Shown: positions 38,906 to 48,297 of the stretch, in pieces | Layout of the letters: every line of letters starts with the position of its first letter | How positions within the stretch are numbered: position 1 is the first letter of the stretch | Source of the DNA: Prochlorococcus sp. HOT208_60m_813I02 | Lineage (GTDB): Bacteria; Cyanobacteriota; Cyanobacteriia; PCC-6307; Cyanobiaceae | NCBI GenBank assembly: GCA_002025865.1 | Contig: MWOR01000020.1 | Span: 18,389-82,388, forward strand | DNA length: 64,000 nucleotides | Direction: 5' to 3' | The notes under the pieces: generated by a model | Seen by the model: only the letters and a program-made list of their open reading frames with translations | Databases searched by the model: none | Told to the model about the DNA's origin: nothing | Made by a program: the position numbers and the translations under genes

Positions 38906-39532
38906 ATGAATAGTAAAGAAGATTCTTTTTCGGAGTTCCTGAAAACTGAGTCTTTTTTTTTACTTATAAAACCTGAAGATAATATTTACTCAAATACCTC
39001 TATAAGAAATTCATTTTTTGAAGAATTAGAATACTTAGTAAAATTAGGATTAAAGAATATTGAAATAAGTTGGTCTAACAACGAAAATTGGTTCGATTTT
39101 GTATCCGATATCAAAATTAAATATCCAAGAATTAATTTAGGCTCCGCCTCAATAGTTAATAAGCAATCAATAGAAGATTCTTTAAAAATTGGATTAAATT
39201 TTTCGATGATGAAATTTTGGGATAAAGATCTTTTCAATTATGCGCAGTCAAAAAGTTATTTATTAATTCCTGGAATTAATAATTTAAAAGATCTTAAGGA
39301 AGCGATAGATTTAAATTGCAAAATTATCAAAATTTACCCAATAAACAGTAAAGATAGTTCGATAGATATACTCAACTATAGAAATATTGATTTCATTGCT
39401 GCTGGAGGACTATCAATCAATGATTTAAAAACTTATAAATCTTTAGGGTATAAAGCAGTCGTAATTGGGGATAAAGCTATCAAAAATAAAAAATTTGATC
39501 CAAAAATATTTGAATGGCTCAAAAATAATTAA
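38906..39532 (+). CDS. KDPG-aldolase-like protein with altered active site
   Basis: The 208-aa TIM-barrel protein resembles 2-keto-3-deoxy-6-phosphogluconate aldolase (Eda). It keeps the helix-strand pattern GLKNIEIS, the Schiff-base lysine in KIIKIYP (Lys142) and the phosphate-binding AAGGLSINDLKTY. Compared with Eda, Glu53 (in IEIS) is present, the next Arg is Ser57, the strand Thr is Ser82 (GSASI), and the usual SPG proline is Lys103. Activity is therefore uncertain. It may be an Entner-Doudoroff aldolase or a divergent relative. Co-directional with ftsH (21 bp), convergent with aroC. Confidence 0.75.
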   Translation: MNSKEDSFSEFLKTESFFLLIKPEDNIYSNTSIRNSFFEELEYLVKLGLKNIEISWSNNENWFDFVSDIKIKYPRINLGSASIVNKQSIEDSLKIGLNFSMMKFWDKDLFNYAQSKSYLLIPGINNLKDLKEAIDLNCKIIKIYPINSKDSSIDILNYRNIDFIAAGGLSINDLKTYKSLGYKAVVIGDKAIKNKKFDPKIFEWLKNN

Positions 39533-39566
39533 ATCAAAGATAAATATAATTTATTCAACAAAAATA

Positions 39567-40664
39567 CTACTTATTTATTAAGTCACATTGAGCATGATTT
39601 AGAAGCAAATGATCAGCAAGTACTAGAGCTACCATAGCATCAACCATGGGAACTGCTCTTGGTAGAACGCATGGATCGTGCCTCCCTTTTGCTTTCATAA
39701 GTACTTCTTTACCTTCAGCATTTACTGTTTTCTGTTCTTTCCCGATGGTTGCTGTAGGTTTAAAAGCTATCTTCATCTCGATATTTTCACCATTACTTAT
39801 TCCGCCCTGTATACCTCCTGAATTGTTTGATGTTGTTCTTAACTTACTAATATCATCAGACTTGATGAATGCATCATTATGTTCGCTTCCTTTTAAATAA
39901 GTTCCAGAGAAACCTGAACCTATTTCAAAGCCTTTCGTGGCAGGCAAAGACATCAAAGCCTTTGCTAAATCAGCTTCTAATTTATCAAAAACTGGCATTC
40001 CAAGACCAGAGGGAACATTCCTTACTAGACATTCAATAACACCGCCGCAAGAGTCTCCTTGACGCTTTAATTCCTTAATTCTCTCGATCATTTCTGTTGA
40101 TACCTTTTCATCTGGACATCTAACAATATTTGAATCTATTTTTTTGAGAGAAATCTTCTCTTTATTTATATCAGAATCAATATCATGTATACGCTTTACC
40201 CAAGATATTATTTCAGTGTTACAGAAGGTTTTTAATAATTGTTTTGCTACAGCACCAGCAGCTACTCTCCCAATTGTTTCTCTAGCAGACGCTCTTCCAC
40301 CGCCAGAACTTGCCTGAATTCCATATTTCAGATGATATGTACCATCTGCATGAGAAGGTCTAAATACTTGTTCCAAATTATCATAGTCTCCTGGTCTTTG
40401 ATCCTTGTTTCTTACCAACATCGCTATTGGAGTTCCAAGTGTGAACCCTTCCTTTATCCCACTTAATATTTCAATTTTATCTTCTTCATTTCTGGGCGTT
40501 GTAATGTCACTTTGGCCAGGCCTTCGCCTATCTAATTCATTTTGTATCAGATTTATATCTACTTTTAACTTAGGGGGACATCCATCAAGGATAACTCCTA
40601 CTGCACCACCATGTGATTCTCCAAAAGTACTAACACGAAAAATTTTTCCAAAACTACTACTCAT
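39567..40664 (-). CDS. aroC: chorismate synthase
   Basis: Forms chorismate, the branch point to aromatic amino acids and quinones, using reduced FMN. The 365-residue protein has the family signatures [53 protein letters not shown] and the end [18 protein letters not shown]. Length is normal. Convergent with the KDPG-aldolase-like gene (34-bp gap); the psbA terminator (same strand) lies upstream of its start. Confidence 0.98.
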   Translation of the reverse strand: MSSSFGKIFRVSTFGESHGGAVGVILDGCPPKLKVDINLIQNELDRRRPGQSDITTPRNEEDKIEILSGIKEGFTLGTPIAMLVRNKDQRPGDYDNLEQVFRPSHADGTYHLKYGIQASSGGGRASARETIGRVAAGAVAKQLLKTFCNTEIISWVKRIHDIDSDINKEKISLKKIDSNIVRCPDEKVSTEMIERIKELKRQGDSCGGVIECLVRNVPSGLGMPVFDKLEADLAKALMSLPATKGFEIGSGFSGTYLKGSEHNDAFIKSDDISKLRTTSNNSGGIQGGISNGENIEMKIAFKPTATIGKEQKTVNAEGKEVLMKAKGRHDPCVLPRAVPMVDAMVALVLADHLLLNHAQCDLINK

Positions 40665-40722
40665 AGAAATATCAAATGTTTTATCTATATATAAACATTA
40701 TATGAAACCAATTGAAAATTAA

Positions 40723-40750
40723 ACAAAAAAAGCCCCCAAAAAGGGGGCTT
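40723..40750 (-). terminator. intrinsic terminator of psbA
   Basis: On the minus strand AAGCCCCC (40750-40743) pairs with GGGGGCTT (40737-40730) across a five-base loop, and a U-rich tail follows (A-run at 40725-40730 on plus, preceded by AAAC). It lies 21 nt after the psbA stop codon and isolates aroC from psbA read-through. Confidence 0.92.
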
Positions 40751-40771
40751 GTAAATTTAAGAACTTTAAGC

Positions 40772-41854
40772 TTAACCGATAGCTGGAGCTGAAAGAGCTA
40801 CTGTTGTAGACTCAGCTGCTGCTAGATCAAGTGGGAAGTTGTGAGCGTTACGCTCGTGCATTACTTCCATACCTAGGTTTGCTCTGTTAAGAACGTCACC
40901 CCATGTAGGAACAATCTTACCGTTTGCATCAACAACTGACTGGTTGAAGTTGAAACCGTTAAGGTTGAATGCCATTGTGCAGATACCCATTGAAGTTAAC
41001 CATACACAAACAACTGGGAATACAGCTAGGAAGAAGTGAAGACTTCTGCTGTTGTTGAATGAAGCATATTGGAAGATCAAACGACCGAAGTAGCCATGAG
41101 CTGCAACGATGTTGTATGTTTCTTCTTCTTGTCCGAACTTGTAACCATAGTTCTGAGACTCTGTCTCAGTTGTTTCTCTGATTAGAGATGAAGTAACAAG
41201 TGAACCGTGCATAGCTGAGAATAAAGATCCTCCGAACATACCAGCAACACCAGCCATGTGGAATGGGTGCATAAGAATGTTGTGCTCTGCCTGGAAAACA
41301 AACATGAAGTTGAATGTTCCAGAGATACCTAGAGGCATTCCGTCAGAGAATGAACCTTGACCGAATGGGTATACAAGAAATACTGCGAAAGCTGCTGAAA
41401 CTGGTGCAGAGTATGCAACACAGATCCAAGGACGCATACCTAGACGGTATGAAAGCTCCCACTGTCTTCCCATGTATGCTGAAATACCAATTAGGAAGTG
41501 GAAAATTACAAGCTGGTAAGGACCACCGTTGTATAACCACTCATCTACAGTAGCTGCTTCCCAAATTGGGTAGAAGTGTAGACCAATAGCGTTAGATGAA
41601 GGAACAACTGCACCTGAGATGATGTTGTTTCCATATAGGAAAGAACCAGCAACTGGCTCTCTAATTCCGTCGATGTCTACTGGTGGTGCTGCGATGAATG
41701 CAACGATGAAGCAAGCCGCTGCTGTAAGAAGGCATGGAATCATTAAGACGCCGAACCAACCAACATAAATTCTGTTGTTAGTTGATGTTACCCACTCACA
41801 AAACTGTGGCCAACCTTTTAACAGCGATGAACGCTGCTGCTGAATAGTTGTCAT
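40772..41854 (-). CDS. psbA: photosystem II D1 protein
   Basis: Core reaction-centre subunit of photosystem II that binds P680, QB and the Mn cluster. The 360-aa product shows five helices, [15 protein letters not shown] with glutamine at the position that is Q in the standard-light D1 form, the tyrosine Z region [25 protein letters not shown], and the C-terminal [13 protein letters not shown], after which the extension [13 protein letters not shown] is cut off by CtpA. Codon choice is richer in GC-ending codons than in the neighbours, as usual for a highly expressed gene. Own terminator and own promoter; no duplicate in this window. Confidence 0.98.
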   Translation of the reverse strand: MTTIQQQRSSLLKGWPQFCEWVTSTNNRIYVGWFGVLMIPCLLTAAACFIVAFIAAPPVDIDGIREPVAGSFLYGNNIISGAVVPSSNAIGLHFYPIWEAATVDEWLYNGGPYQLVIFHFLIGISAYMGRQWELSYRLGMRPWICVAYSAPVSAAFAVFLVYPFGQGSFSDGMPLGISGTFNFMFVFQAEHNILMHPFHMAGVAGMFGGSLFSAMHGSLVTSSLIRETTETESQNYGYKFGQEEETYNIVAAHGYFGRLIFQYASFNNSRSLHFFLAVFPVVCVWLTSMGICTMAFNLNGFNFNQSVVDANGKIVPTWGDVLNRANLGMEVMHERNAHNFPLDLAAAESTTVALSAPAIG

Positions 41855-41869
41855 GAGTTCGTAAAGTAT

Positions 41870-41928
41870 GTCTCTAAAGTGAGACGTGTAAATAAAAACG
41901 GAAGATTAATTCCGCTTCGAAGATTTTA
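41870..41928 (-). promoter_or_regulatory. psbA promoter and 5' leader with two hairpins
   Basis: On the minus strand TAAAAT (41928-41923) is a plausible -10 box; a start near 41916 gives a leader of about 62 nt. That leader holds two small hairpins: CGGAA/TTCCG (41899-41914, at the 5' end) and GTCTC/GAGAC (41870-41885, near the start codon). Leader structures of psbA are known to affect mRNA stability and light control in other cyanobacteria; here it is inference from sequence. Confidence 0.45.
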
Positions 41929-42042
41929 GACCAAAATCGCTAAAAATGTGTAATTTTTTTTCTTTAAGTAAACTTATTTTTTTCTAAATCAAAAAAAAGA
42001 ACCTCCATATCTTAATATTTTCTTTGTTATTGAAGATTTAAC

Positions 42043-42171
42043 TTGGTAATAATCGAATGGCTTCTTAACGGAAAAAGATCGAAAGAGGTGGTTTCCTTAA
42101 GAGAGGCTAAGCATAGAAGACTGCAATTAGAGGCTTTTGGAGCTGTTATTTACTGGAGCGAAAGAATTTAA
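42043..42171 (+). CDS. hidden 42-aa basic small protein next to psbA
   Basis: The frame from TTG 42043 to TAA 42171 encodes 42 residues: a hydrophobic EWLLNGKR start, a basic central KHRRLQLEAFGA, and the end VIYWSERI. It fills the 434-bp gap between psbA and the aspartoacylase gene. It has stops in frame just upstream (TGA at 42031-42033) and an amphipathic composition with normal codon use. The similarity to other small Prochlorococcus proteins is a recollection. The start is uncertain because only TTG fits. Confidence 0.6.
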   Translation: MVIIEWLLNGKRSKEVVSLREAKHRRLQLEAFGAVIYWSERI

Positions 42172-42288
42172 GGTTTTAAGGATGAAGACTTAACAAAAAA
42201 AATAAGAGCGTCAAATATTAAAAAAACTTATCTTTTAAATAAAAAATCCTTATTAGTTTTCATTAATTTACTGTCCTTGTTTCTTAAT

Positions 42289-43194
42289 TTAAAGGCTTTC
42301 AAACTCATAAACCCATTGAATGTTAGAACTAATAACTTCTTTCTTCGTGTAGCTCATGGCAATATTTTTTTCCTTATAGGCAACTTCGCCAATAAAAACA
42401 GGCCAAATCAATTCTTCTCCATTAAATTTATGTATTAATCCTTGGCTATCAAGAAATAATGGATCTCCTTTTTTTATCATTTTCCAATCTTGGTTTATTC
42501 TTTCAGGATGTATAAGGCCATCAATATATCCTTTTTCATCTCTTGGATAATCTACACTCCCTTGATGAACATGAACAACCAATTCCTTTGGAAGTTCTAT
42601 AAGGTTGTTTTTTAATTTATCTATCTCTTCTCTTAAAGATCTAATGATTATTAAGAATCTATCTATGATTTTTGGATCATAAAAATTTTGTGCGACAGCT
42701 CCTATTTCAATAACTAAACCACATGGCCAAGCTTCTACAAGAAAGCCTGTTTGGGCTTTGTCTTTTTCGTGCAAATAAATAGGCAACCCAAATTTGTTCT
42801 GAAGTAATGCAGCTAAACAAAAATCTTTGAATCTCCTCCCATACAAAACAATGCTTGTTCCCATATTTGCAGTAGTAGTATGCAAATCAATTGCAATTTG
42901 ACAGGGCTTAGATCCATGGATTCCAAATTGATCGACTAAAAAATTAGCTCTATTAATTTCATAAACACTATTGTTGTATTGATCATGATTTTTAATTTCT
43001 TTAAAAGATCTATTTAAATCTACATCTATATATCTGTAACCTTTTTCATAGGCAACAGGATTTCCTATGATGTACTCATACTCGATACTATGATTTAAAA
43101 TATTATCCTCTCTATTAAATTTCTTAACCGCCCAAACAGGATTAATTTCATTCCCATGAGTTCCTGAAACGATAAGTATTCTTTGAACAGTCAT
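42289..43194 (-). CDS. aspartoacylase / AstE family zinc carboxypeptidase-like
   Basis: The 301-aa protein belongs to the aspartoacylase/succinylglutamate desuccinylase zinc-hydrolase group. The N-terminal zinc motif SGTHGNEINPVWA (H..E), YRYIDVDLNRSF, and IAIDLHTTTANMG with the third zinc histidine are visible, then VIEIGAVAQNFY with the catalytic Glu. Known substrates of the family are N-acetylaspartate and other N-acyl amino acids; the substrate here is unknown. Slightly shorter than human ACY2. It is divergent from the GST-like gene. Confidence 0.92.
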   Translation of the reverse strand: MTVQRILIVSGTHGNEINPVWAVKKFNREDNILNHSIEYEYIIGNPVAYEKGYRYIDVDLNRSFKEIKNHDQYNNSVYEINRANFLVDQFGIHGSKPCQIAIDLHTTTANMGTSIVLYGRRFKDFCLAALLQNKFGLPIYLHEKDKAQTGFLVEAWPCGLVIEIGAVAQNFYDPKIIDRFLIIIRSLREEIDKLKNNLIELPKELVVHVHQGSVDYPRDEKGYIDGLIHPERINQDWKMIKKGDPLFLDSQGLIHKFNGEELIWPVFIGEVAYKEKNIAMSYTKKEVISSNIQWVYEFESL

Positions 43195-43217
43195 TTTTTC
43201 ATTAAAAATAAAATTTT

Positions 43218-44171
43218 ATGCAAAATAAATACCTTATAAAAGCCACCAGAAAATTCTGGTTTTGGTTTTGGACCCAACTAATGAATGGCTTCGCACCATC
43301 AGATTTACATGGTAACTATAAAAGGCCTAAAGGTATAACAATTGATAGTGAATACGATATTAATAATGAGAATGGACAAATTTATTTATTGGTAGGGAAT
43401 TCTTGTCCATGGTGTCAAAGAACTTTACTCGTCCACGAAATAAAACATTTATCTAAAAAAGTTAAAGTTATTTTTTTAAAAGCAGATCTTGAGCATGGCG
43501 AATGGATTTTCAATAGAAAGTTTAAGGGATGCATGAGACTTTCAGACCTTTACAAAAAAGCTAATAAAAAGATTATTTTTAGAGCGACTTTACCTCTTTT
43601 AATTAGTTTTGTAAAAGATGAAGTAAATATTTTGTCTAATGAAAGTTCACAAATTATAAGATTACTCAATTCAATAAAAATTCAATCAGAAATTCAGATA
43701 TTAACTATTAAGGACTGTAATCAAAATTTTTTAGATTTAATTAATAACCGCATTAATGATGGAGTATATAAATGTGGTTTTGCCAGAAACCAATTAGCTT
43801 ATGAAAATGCAAGTCAAAATCTTTTCGCAGCTATAAATGAAGTTGAAAATTTTCTACAGAAAAACAAAGGTGACTGGATATTTGGAGAAGAGTTAACCTA
43901 CGCAGATATTTACCTTTTTCCAACGCTTATAAGATGGGAATTGATTTATAGCAAACTTTTCAAATGTACTGAACAAGAACTATCAAATTTCAAGAAAATT
44001 ATTGAATGGAGACTAAATTTTTTTAAATTATCTAATGTAAATAGGACATGCTTCGACAATGAGTGGAAAAAAGATTACTACAAAGCTTTATTCCCTTTAA
44101 ACCCAAATCAACTAATCCCAGTTTTACCATCGCTAGAGAAAATAATGAGATTAGAGTCCGAAAAAATATAA
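43218..44171 (+). CDS. glutathione S-transferase-like protein (glutathionyl-hydroquinone-reductase-like)
   Basis: The 317-aa protein has an N-terminal GST thioredoxin-fold domain with VGNSCPWCQRTLLVHEIK, Cys63 and Cys66 forming CPWC, and a C-terminal helical GST domain starting near ENASQNLFAAINEVENFL, with WIFGEELTYADIYLFPTLIRW. The family it resembles (Xi-class hydroquinone reductases) usually has CPWA; the second cysteine here might allow a disulfide. Substrate unknown. Divergent from the aspartoacylase gene (23 bp between starts). Confidence 0.85.
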   Translation: MQNKYLIKATRKFWFWFWTQLMNGFAPSDLHGNYKRPKGITIDSEYDINNENGQIYLLVGNSCPWCQRTLLVHEIKHLSKKVKVIFLKADLEHGEWIFNRKFKGCMRLSDLYKKANKKIIFRATLPLLISFVKDEVNILSNESSQIIRLLNSIKIQSEIQILTIKDCNQNFLDLINNRINDGVYKCGFARNQLAYENASQNLFAAINEVENFLQKNKGDWIFGEELTYADIYLFPTLIRWELIYSKLFKCTEQELSNFKKIIEWRLNFFKLSNVNRTCFDNEWKKDYYKALFPLNPNQLIPVLPSLEKIMRLESEKI

Positions 44172-44289
44172 AAATCAATTTCCAAAAAAAAATGATGTTG
44201 TAATGAACACTTATTTAGTTCATAGATAATGCAATTTCATTAGAAATTAACTATGTTATGTATGTCTACTAAAGTACGAAAAGCTTAAA

Positions 44290-44508
44290 ATGAAATCCAT
44301 TGACGAACACATCCAAAAAGATCAATCGGAAATCGAATCTGCAAAAGCAGAGGGCAATCTTCCAAAGGTCAGACATTTAACTGAAGAGCTAAAAGAACTT
44401 GAAGAATATAAGGATCATCATCCAGAAGATAAACATGATCCTAATGCTTTGGAATTATTTTGCGACGCAAACCCAGATGAACCAGAATGTCTTGTTTATG
44501 ATGATTAA
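44290..44508 (+). CDS. cp12: CP12 Calvin-cycle regulatory protein
   Basis: Intrinsically disordered linker that binds GAPDH and phosphoribulokinase and inactivates them in the dark. The 72-aa product has the C-terminal loop ELFCDANPDEPECLVYDD (Cys58, Cys67) for the GAPDH site. The N-terminal cysteine pair of the longer CP12 proteins is absent; the first 50 residues are an acidic/lysine helix KVRHLTEELKELEEYKDHH in place of the classical AWD_VEEL core. Such short forms are found in marine picocyanobacteria. Followed by a terminator. Confidence 0.93.
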   Translation: MKSIDEHIQKDQSEIESAKAEGNLPKVRHLTEELKELEEYKDHHPEDKHDPNALELFCDANPDEPECLVYDD

Positions 44509-44535
44509 GTTTATTTAATTATTAGATAATGCAAA

Positions 44536-44564
44536 AAAAAAAGGGCTCAAAAAGCCCTTTTTTT
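44536..44564. terminator. bidirectional terminator between cp12 and a convergent small gene
   Basis: AAAAAAAGGGCT (44536-44547) pairs with AGCCCTTTTTTT (44553-44564) around a five-base loop CAAAA. T-runs follow the stem on plus and A-runs precede it (T-runs on minus), so it can end both cp12 and the 60-aa gene. Confidence 0.92.
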
Positions 44565-44579
44565 AATTCTTGAATTCTT

Positions 44580-44762
44580 TTAGTAATCCATATTGAAATC
44601 TGATGGGCTACCTGTCAGAGAACATACCACCGACTCTTCATTTTTCATTTCCTTAACTTCTACAATCGGTCTTCCCATTTTCTTAAGAACCTCAATATCT
44701 TGTATGGTTTGACATCTAGCTATTATTTTTCCTTGTTTATCAAAACAACTGTAGAAATTCAT
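44580..44762 (-). CDS. small conserved picocyanobacterial protein, function unknown
   Basis: A 60-residue soluble protein. It starts MNFYSCFDKQGKIIARCQTIQDIEVLKKMGRPIVEVKEM, where the sequence from about 12 to 34 is strongly amphipathic, and ends in SDFNMDY. Two cysteines (near 6 and 17) and a third (near 47) might be redox-active. I do not recognise a family. It shares a bidirectional terminator with cp12 and stands alone before obg. Confidence 0.65.
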   Translation of the reverse strand: MNFYSCFDKQGKIIARCQTIQDIEVLKKMGRPIVEVKEMKNEESVVCSLTGSPSDFNMDY

Positions 44763-44848
44763 TTTATGTTTAAAGAATTATCTTATTTATGGCTAATTTT
44801 CATTATTAAATCAAGTATATTTATTTACAAAAAAATTTTTAATTTAAG

Positions 44849-45832
44849 TTAGATCCTATTCCACACTTCAGAAAGCAGTGAGGATAAACCTTTTTTTAAA
44901 GATGAAGAAATAACTAAAACTTTCTTTTTTGATAAATCTTCTAACTTTTTTGTAATTATTTTCAAATAATCATCATCTACCAGCTCCATTTTATTTAACA
45001 CTATTATCCTCTCTTTATCTAAAAGACCTTTACCATATTTTTTTAATTCCTGCTCAATAATCTCAAAATCATGTAAAGGATTTTCTGCAATTGCATCAAT
45101 TAAGTGAACAAGTATCTTCGTTCTTTGGATGTGCCTTAAAAAATCATGGCCTAAACCTACGCCATCAGCTGCACCTGATATTAATCCAGGAATATCCGCA
45201 AAAAGGCAACCATTCCCATCAATTTTTCTTACTACACCTAAGTTAGGTATTAGAGTCGTGAAAGGATAATTTGCGATTTTTGGACGGGCAGATGATACAA
45301 CGGAAATCAAAGTACTTTTCCCAGCATTTGGAAGGCCTATAATCCCAACCTCTGCAAGAAGTTTTAGTTCTAATTGAACCTCCCATATCTCACCATCTTT
45401 TCCTTCAGTGAATGATTCAGGGGCTCTATTTTGATTACTTAAATAGTAAGCATTACCATGTCCACCTCTTCCTCCAATGGCAATAGTTAAACTTTGTTTA
45501 TCTTTAGTTAAGTCTCCTAAAATGATGCCGGATTTAATGTCCCTTATTTCTGTACCGCAGGGGACTTTAAGGATTCTATCCTCACCTGAAGCACCTGATC
45601 TCTTATTCGGACCTCCTTTGCATCCATCTTCAGCAATTATTTCACGTTTGAATTTGAAATCTAATAATGTTTGAAGGTTATTATCAGCCATTAAAATAAC
45701 TGAACCCCCTCTTCCACCATTTCCCCCCGAAGGTCCTCCAGCAGGAACGAATTTTTCTCTTCTAAATGAAACTATTCCATTTCCACCTTTTCCTGCTTTA
45801 AGAATAATGTTAGCTTGATCAATAAATTGCAC
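44849..45832 (-). CDS. obg: GTPase Obg
   Basis: Essential ribosome-assembly GTPase. The 327-aa product has the glycine-rich Obg domain (residues 1-157: [37 protein letters not shown]) and a G domain with [11 protein letters not shown] (G1), TTLIPNLG (G2), DIPGLISGA (G3), NKMEL (G4) and SSSLK (G5). The C-terminal OCT domain of longer Obg proteins is absent, as in most cyanobacterial Obg. It follows the mutS2 gene on the same strand after 40 bp. Confidence 0.96.
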   Translation of the reverse strand: MQFIDQANIILKAGKGGNGIVSFRREKFVPAGGPSGGNGGRGGSVILMADNNLQTLLDFKFKREIIAEDGCKGGPNKRSGASGEDRILKVPCGTEIRDIKSGIILGDLTKDKQSLTIAIGGRGGHGNAYYLSNQNRAPESFTEGKDGEIWEVQLELKLLAEVGIIGLPNAGKSTLISVVSSARPKIANYPFTTLIPNLGVVRKIDGNGCLFADIPGLISGAADGVGLGHDFLRHIQRTKILVHLIDAIAENPLHDFEIIEQELKKYGKGLLDKERIIVLNKMELVDDDYLKIITKKLEDLSKKKVLVISSSLKKGLSSLLSEVWNRI

Positions 45833-45872
45833 TTAATACGCTTATTAAATTGTTTTCTAGGTATTTTAAATT

Positions 45873-48284
45873 TTATTTTATCCACGCAATACTGCAACCA
45901 GGGCCACCCTCGTTGTTGGCTGCATCTTCAATCTTATCAACATAATTTAAACCTGATAACCAATTTCTTAGTCCTTTTTTTAATTTTCCTGTGCCAATTC
46001 CATGAACAATCCATAGCGGCCCATGAAATTTTCTAATTTTCTCTTCAATAATTATTTCGGCTTCATGGACTCTTAACCCTCTTACGTCAATTGTATTTTT
46101 ACTCGTTCTAATTTTCGAAAAAGAAAAATCTTCTCTTATAGAATTGATCTCAATTTTTGAACTTTTGAAATTGGGCTTTTCTCCATTAATACCTTCAAAG
46201 TCATTTACAGATAATGTGCTTCTAAATGAACCACATTTAATTTCATAAAAACCACCTTTTTTATCTAAATCTACAATTTGTCCCGTACTATTTAGACTTT
46301 TAATTTTTACAAAGTCACCTACCTGAGGGTTCCACGATATTGACTTTTCAGATTTTTTTTGGGTTAAATGTTCCGTTTCAATTTCCTTTAATCTTTTTCC
46401 AATAATTCTCGTATCCTCTCCATTTACATTTTTATCTCTTAATTTTTTAATCAAATCTATCACCTCTTTTTTAGCGGATACAATATGTTTTGATAATTTA
46501 GACCTTTCAATTTCCTGGATTTTTTCAGCATTTATTTTTTGATATTCATAATTTCTCTTCAGTTCATCATGTAATATTTCAGTCCTTGCAATCAATTCTG
46601 CAGCAGCTTCTGCAGAATTTTGTTGTTTAATCTTCTCTTCCTCAAGTCCTTTAATAATACTGTTAATATTGTCAACTTCTTTTGGCTTTAGATAATTTGC
46701 AGCTTCATTGAGTATGCTTTCATCGAGACCAATTCTCTTTGAAATTGACAAAGCATTACTTCTCCCAGGAATACCCCAGTTGAGTATATATTTTGGCTTC
46801 AAAGAATCCTCATCAAAGGCAACTGATACGTTTTCAAATCTTGAGTCGTTATATTTTAAAGCCTTAATATCTCCATAATGTGTAGTTGCAAAAGTGATAT
46901 CAGATTTATTTGCAAATTCTTTTAATAAAGCCATCGCAAGAGCACTTCCTTCAAGAGGATCTGTTCCAGATCCAATCTCATCTAGCAAAACAACCGACAA
47001 TCCTTTCTTATAATCAAGTGAATCTAATATTTCTTTTATGCGGGATATGTGCCCACTGAAGGTAGATAAATTTTCTTCTAATGATTGATTATCTCCTATA
47101 TCCGCATATATATTTGGACAAAAAGGGATAATAGGATTATTAGTTGAAGGTATCAATAATCCTGCTCTAGCCATAAGTAAAGACAAGCCCAAACCTTTTA
47201 AAGCTGCTGTTTTACCTCCAGTATTTGGACCTGTAATAGCTACAACTTTAATATTCCTATTTATATAAAAATCGACAGCTACTGGTGGAGGGGCTCCTTT
47301 TTTCTTATGTTCCCAAATCAATAACGGATGAGAAAAACCAATTAAAGAAATAATAGGACTTTTCTCAAAAGTAGGAGTTTTGCCTCCAATCCATTTCGAA
47401 TATCTTGAACGAGTTAGGGCATTTTCTAATCTCAATAAAATAGATGCCATTTCAATAAGATTTTCTGAATTATCACTAACAACCTGGGACCATTTCTTAA
47501 GTAATTTAAATTCTTCTGCTGTGATCCTAGCCTCTAAAGAAGCAATTTTATTACCTTTAGTTACTACACTTTCAGGCTCAAAATATACTGTATTTCCTGA
47601 AGATGAAGAGTCATGAATTATTCCTTTAAATTTATCTACATAATTAACTTTCACTGCTAAAACAGGCCTTCCATATCGATCTCCAATAGTAGTATCTTGC
47701 AAATAAGCTAAATTCTTTTGAATAAATTTTTCAACTAATATTTTTCTTTCAAGTTTCTTAGATAAAAATTCTTTTCTAAGAATAGATAGTTCATTACTAG
47801 CATTGTCTGAAATCCTTCCATTGGATTCAATGCCTTTTTTAAAAATCGTTTCGATATTCTGATGGTCTATTAAATTTTTTGTGAATGATGAAATATAAGG
47901 CCTTTGTTCAAAATCTAATAAGATTTTTTTTAAATTTCTTGCTGCAGCAATCGTTTTCGCTATTTCTAACAATTCAGAAGATGAAATTACACCTCCCTTC
48001 GAACAAATTTCAATATTTCTACTAATATCAAAAACACCAGAAAAACTAATTGATTTATCTAAATTTTTTTCTAGCTCATTAATTTCAACAGTTTCATTCA
48101 AAAGTCTTTTAGATGCCTCGTATTCTGAAGGTATAACAAAACTTAAAATTGATTGTTTACCCATTTCCGTTGAGGCGAAGGAAGATAAATGCGTTTTTAA
48201 TGAATCCCACTCTAAAAGGTTTATAGATTCTTCTTCTAAGGTGTTATCTGAATATGATTTTTTAGAATAACTTTTCTCTTGCAT
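45873..48284 (-). CDS. mutS2: endonuclease MutS2
   Basis: The 803-aa protein (starting at the ATG complementary to 48282-48284, MQEKSYSKK) has MutS-family domains: an N-terminal clamp/lever region, the ATPase with Walker A GPNTGGKTAALKG, Walker B VVLLDEIGSGTDPLEGSA and the signature FATTHYGDIKAL, and the C-terminal Smr nuclease domain with DVRGLRVHEAE and WIVHGIGTGKLKKGL. MutS2 acts against recombination and in rescuing collided ribosomes in other bacteria. An upstream in-frame start at 48344 would overlap gloA's 3' end; the later start gives a cleaner match to the family. Confidence 0.95.
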   Translation of the reverse strand: MQEKSYSKKSYSDNTLEEESINLLEWDSLKTHLSSFASTEMGKQSILSFVIPSEYEASKRLLNETVEINELEKNLDKSISFSGVFDISRNIEICSKGGVISSSELLEIAKTIAAARNLKKILLDFEQRPYISSFTKNLIDHQNIETIFKKGIESNGRISDNASNELSILRKEFLSKKLERKILVEKFIQKNLAYLQDTTIGDRYGRPVLAVKVNYVDKFKGIIHDSSSSGNTVYFEPESVVTKGNKIASLEARITAEEFKLLKKWSQVVSDNSENLIEMASILLRLENALTRSRYSKWIGGKTPTFEKSPIISLIGFSHPLLIWEHKKKGAPPPVAVDFYINRNIKVVAITGPNTGGKTAALKGLGLSLLMARAGLLIPSTNNPIIPFCPNIYADIGDNQSLEENLSTFSGHISRIKEILDSLDYKKGLSVVLLDEIGSGTDPLEGSALAMALLKEFANKSDITFATTHYGDIKALKYNDSRFENVSVAFDEDSLKPKYILNWGIPGRSNALSISKRIGLDESILNEAANYLKPKEVDNINSIIKGLEEEKIKQQNSAEAAAELIARTEILHDELKRNYEYQKINAEKIQEIERSKLSKHIVSAKKEVIDLIKKLRDKNVNGEDTRIIGKRLKEIETEHLTQKKSEKSISWNPQVGDFVKIKSLNSTGQIVDLDKKGGFYEIKCGSFRSTLSVNDFEGINGEKPNFKSSKIEINSIREDFSFSKIRTSKNTIDVRGLRVHEAEIIIEEKIRKFHGPLWIVHGIGTGKLKKGLRNWLSGLNYVDKIEDAANNEGGPGCSIAWIK

Positions 48285-48297
48285 ACAAAAAAAAGAA

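Noticed and set aside
44849..45832. Obg lacking its C-terminal domain as a truncation
   Set aside because: Cyanobacterial Obg proteins are normally this short, so the missing OCT domain is not a defect.
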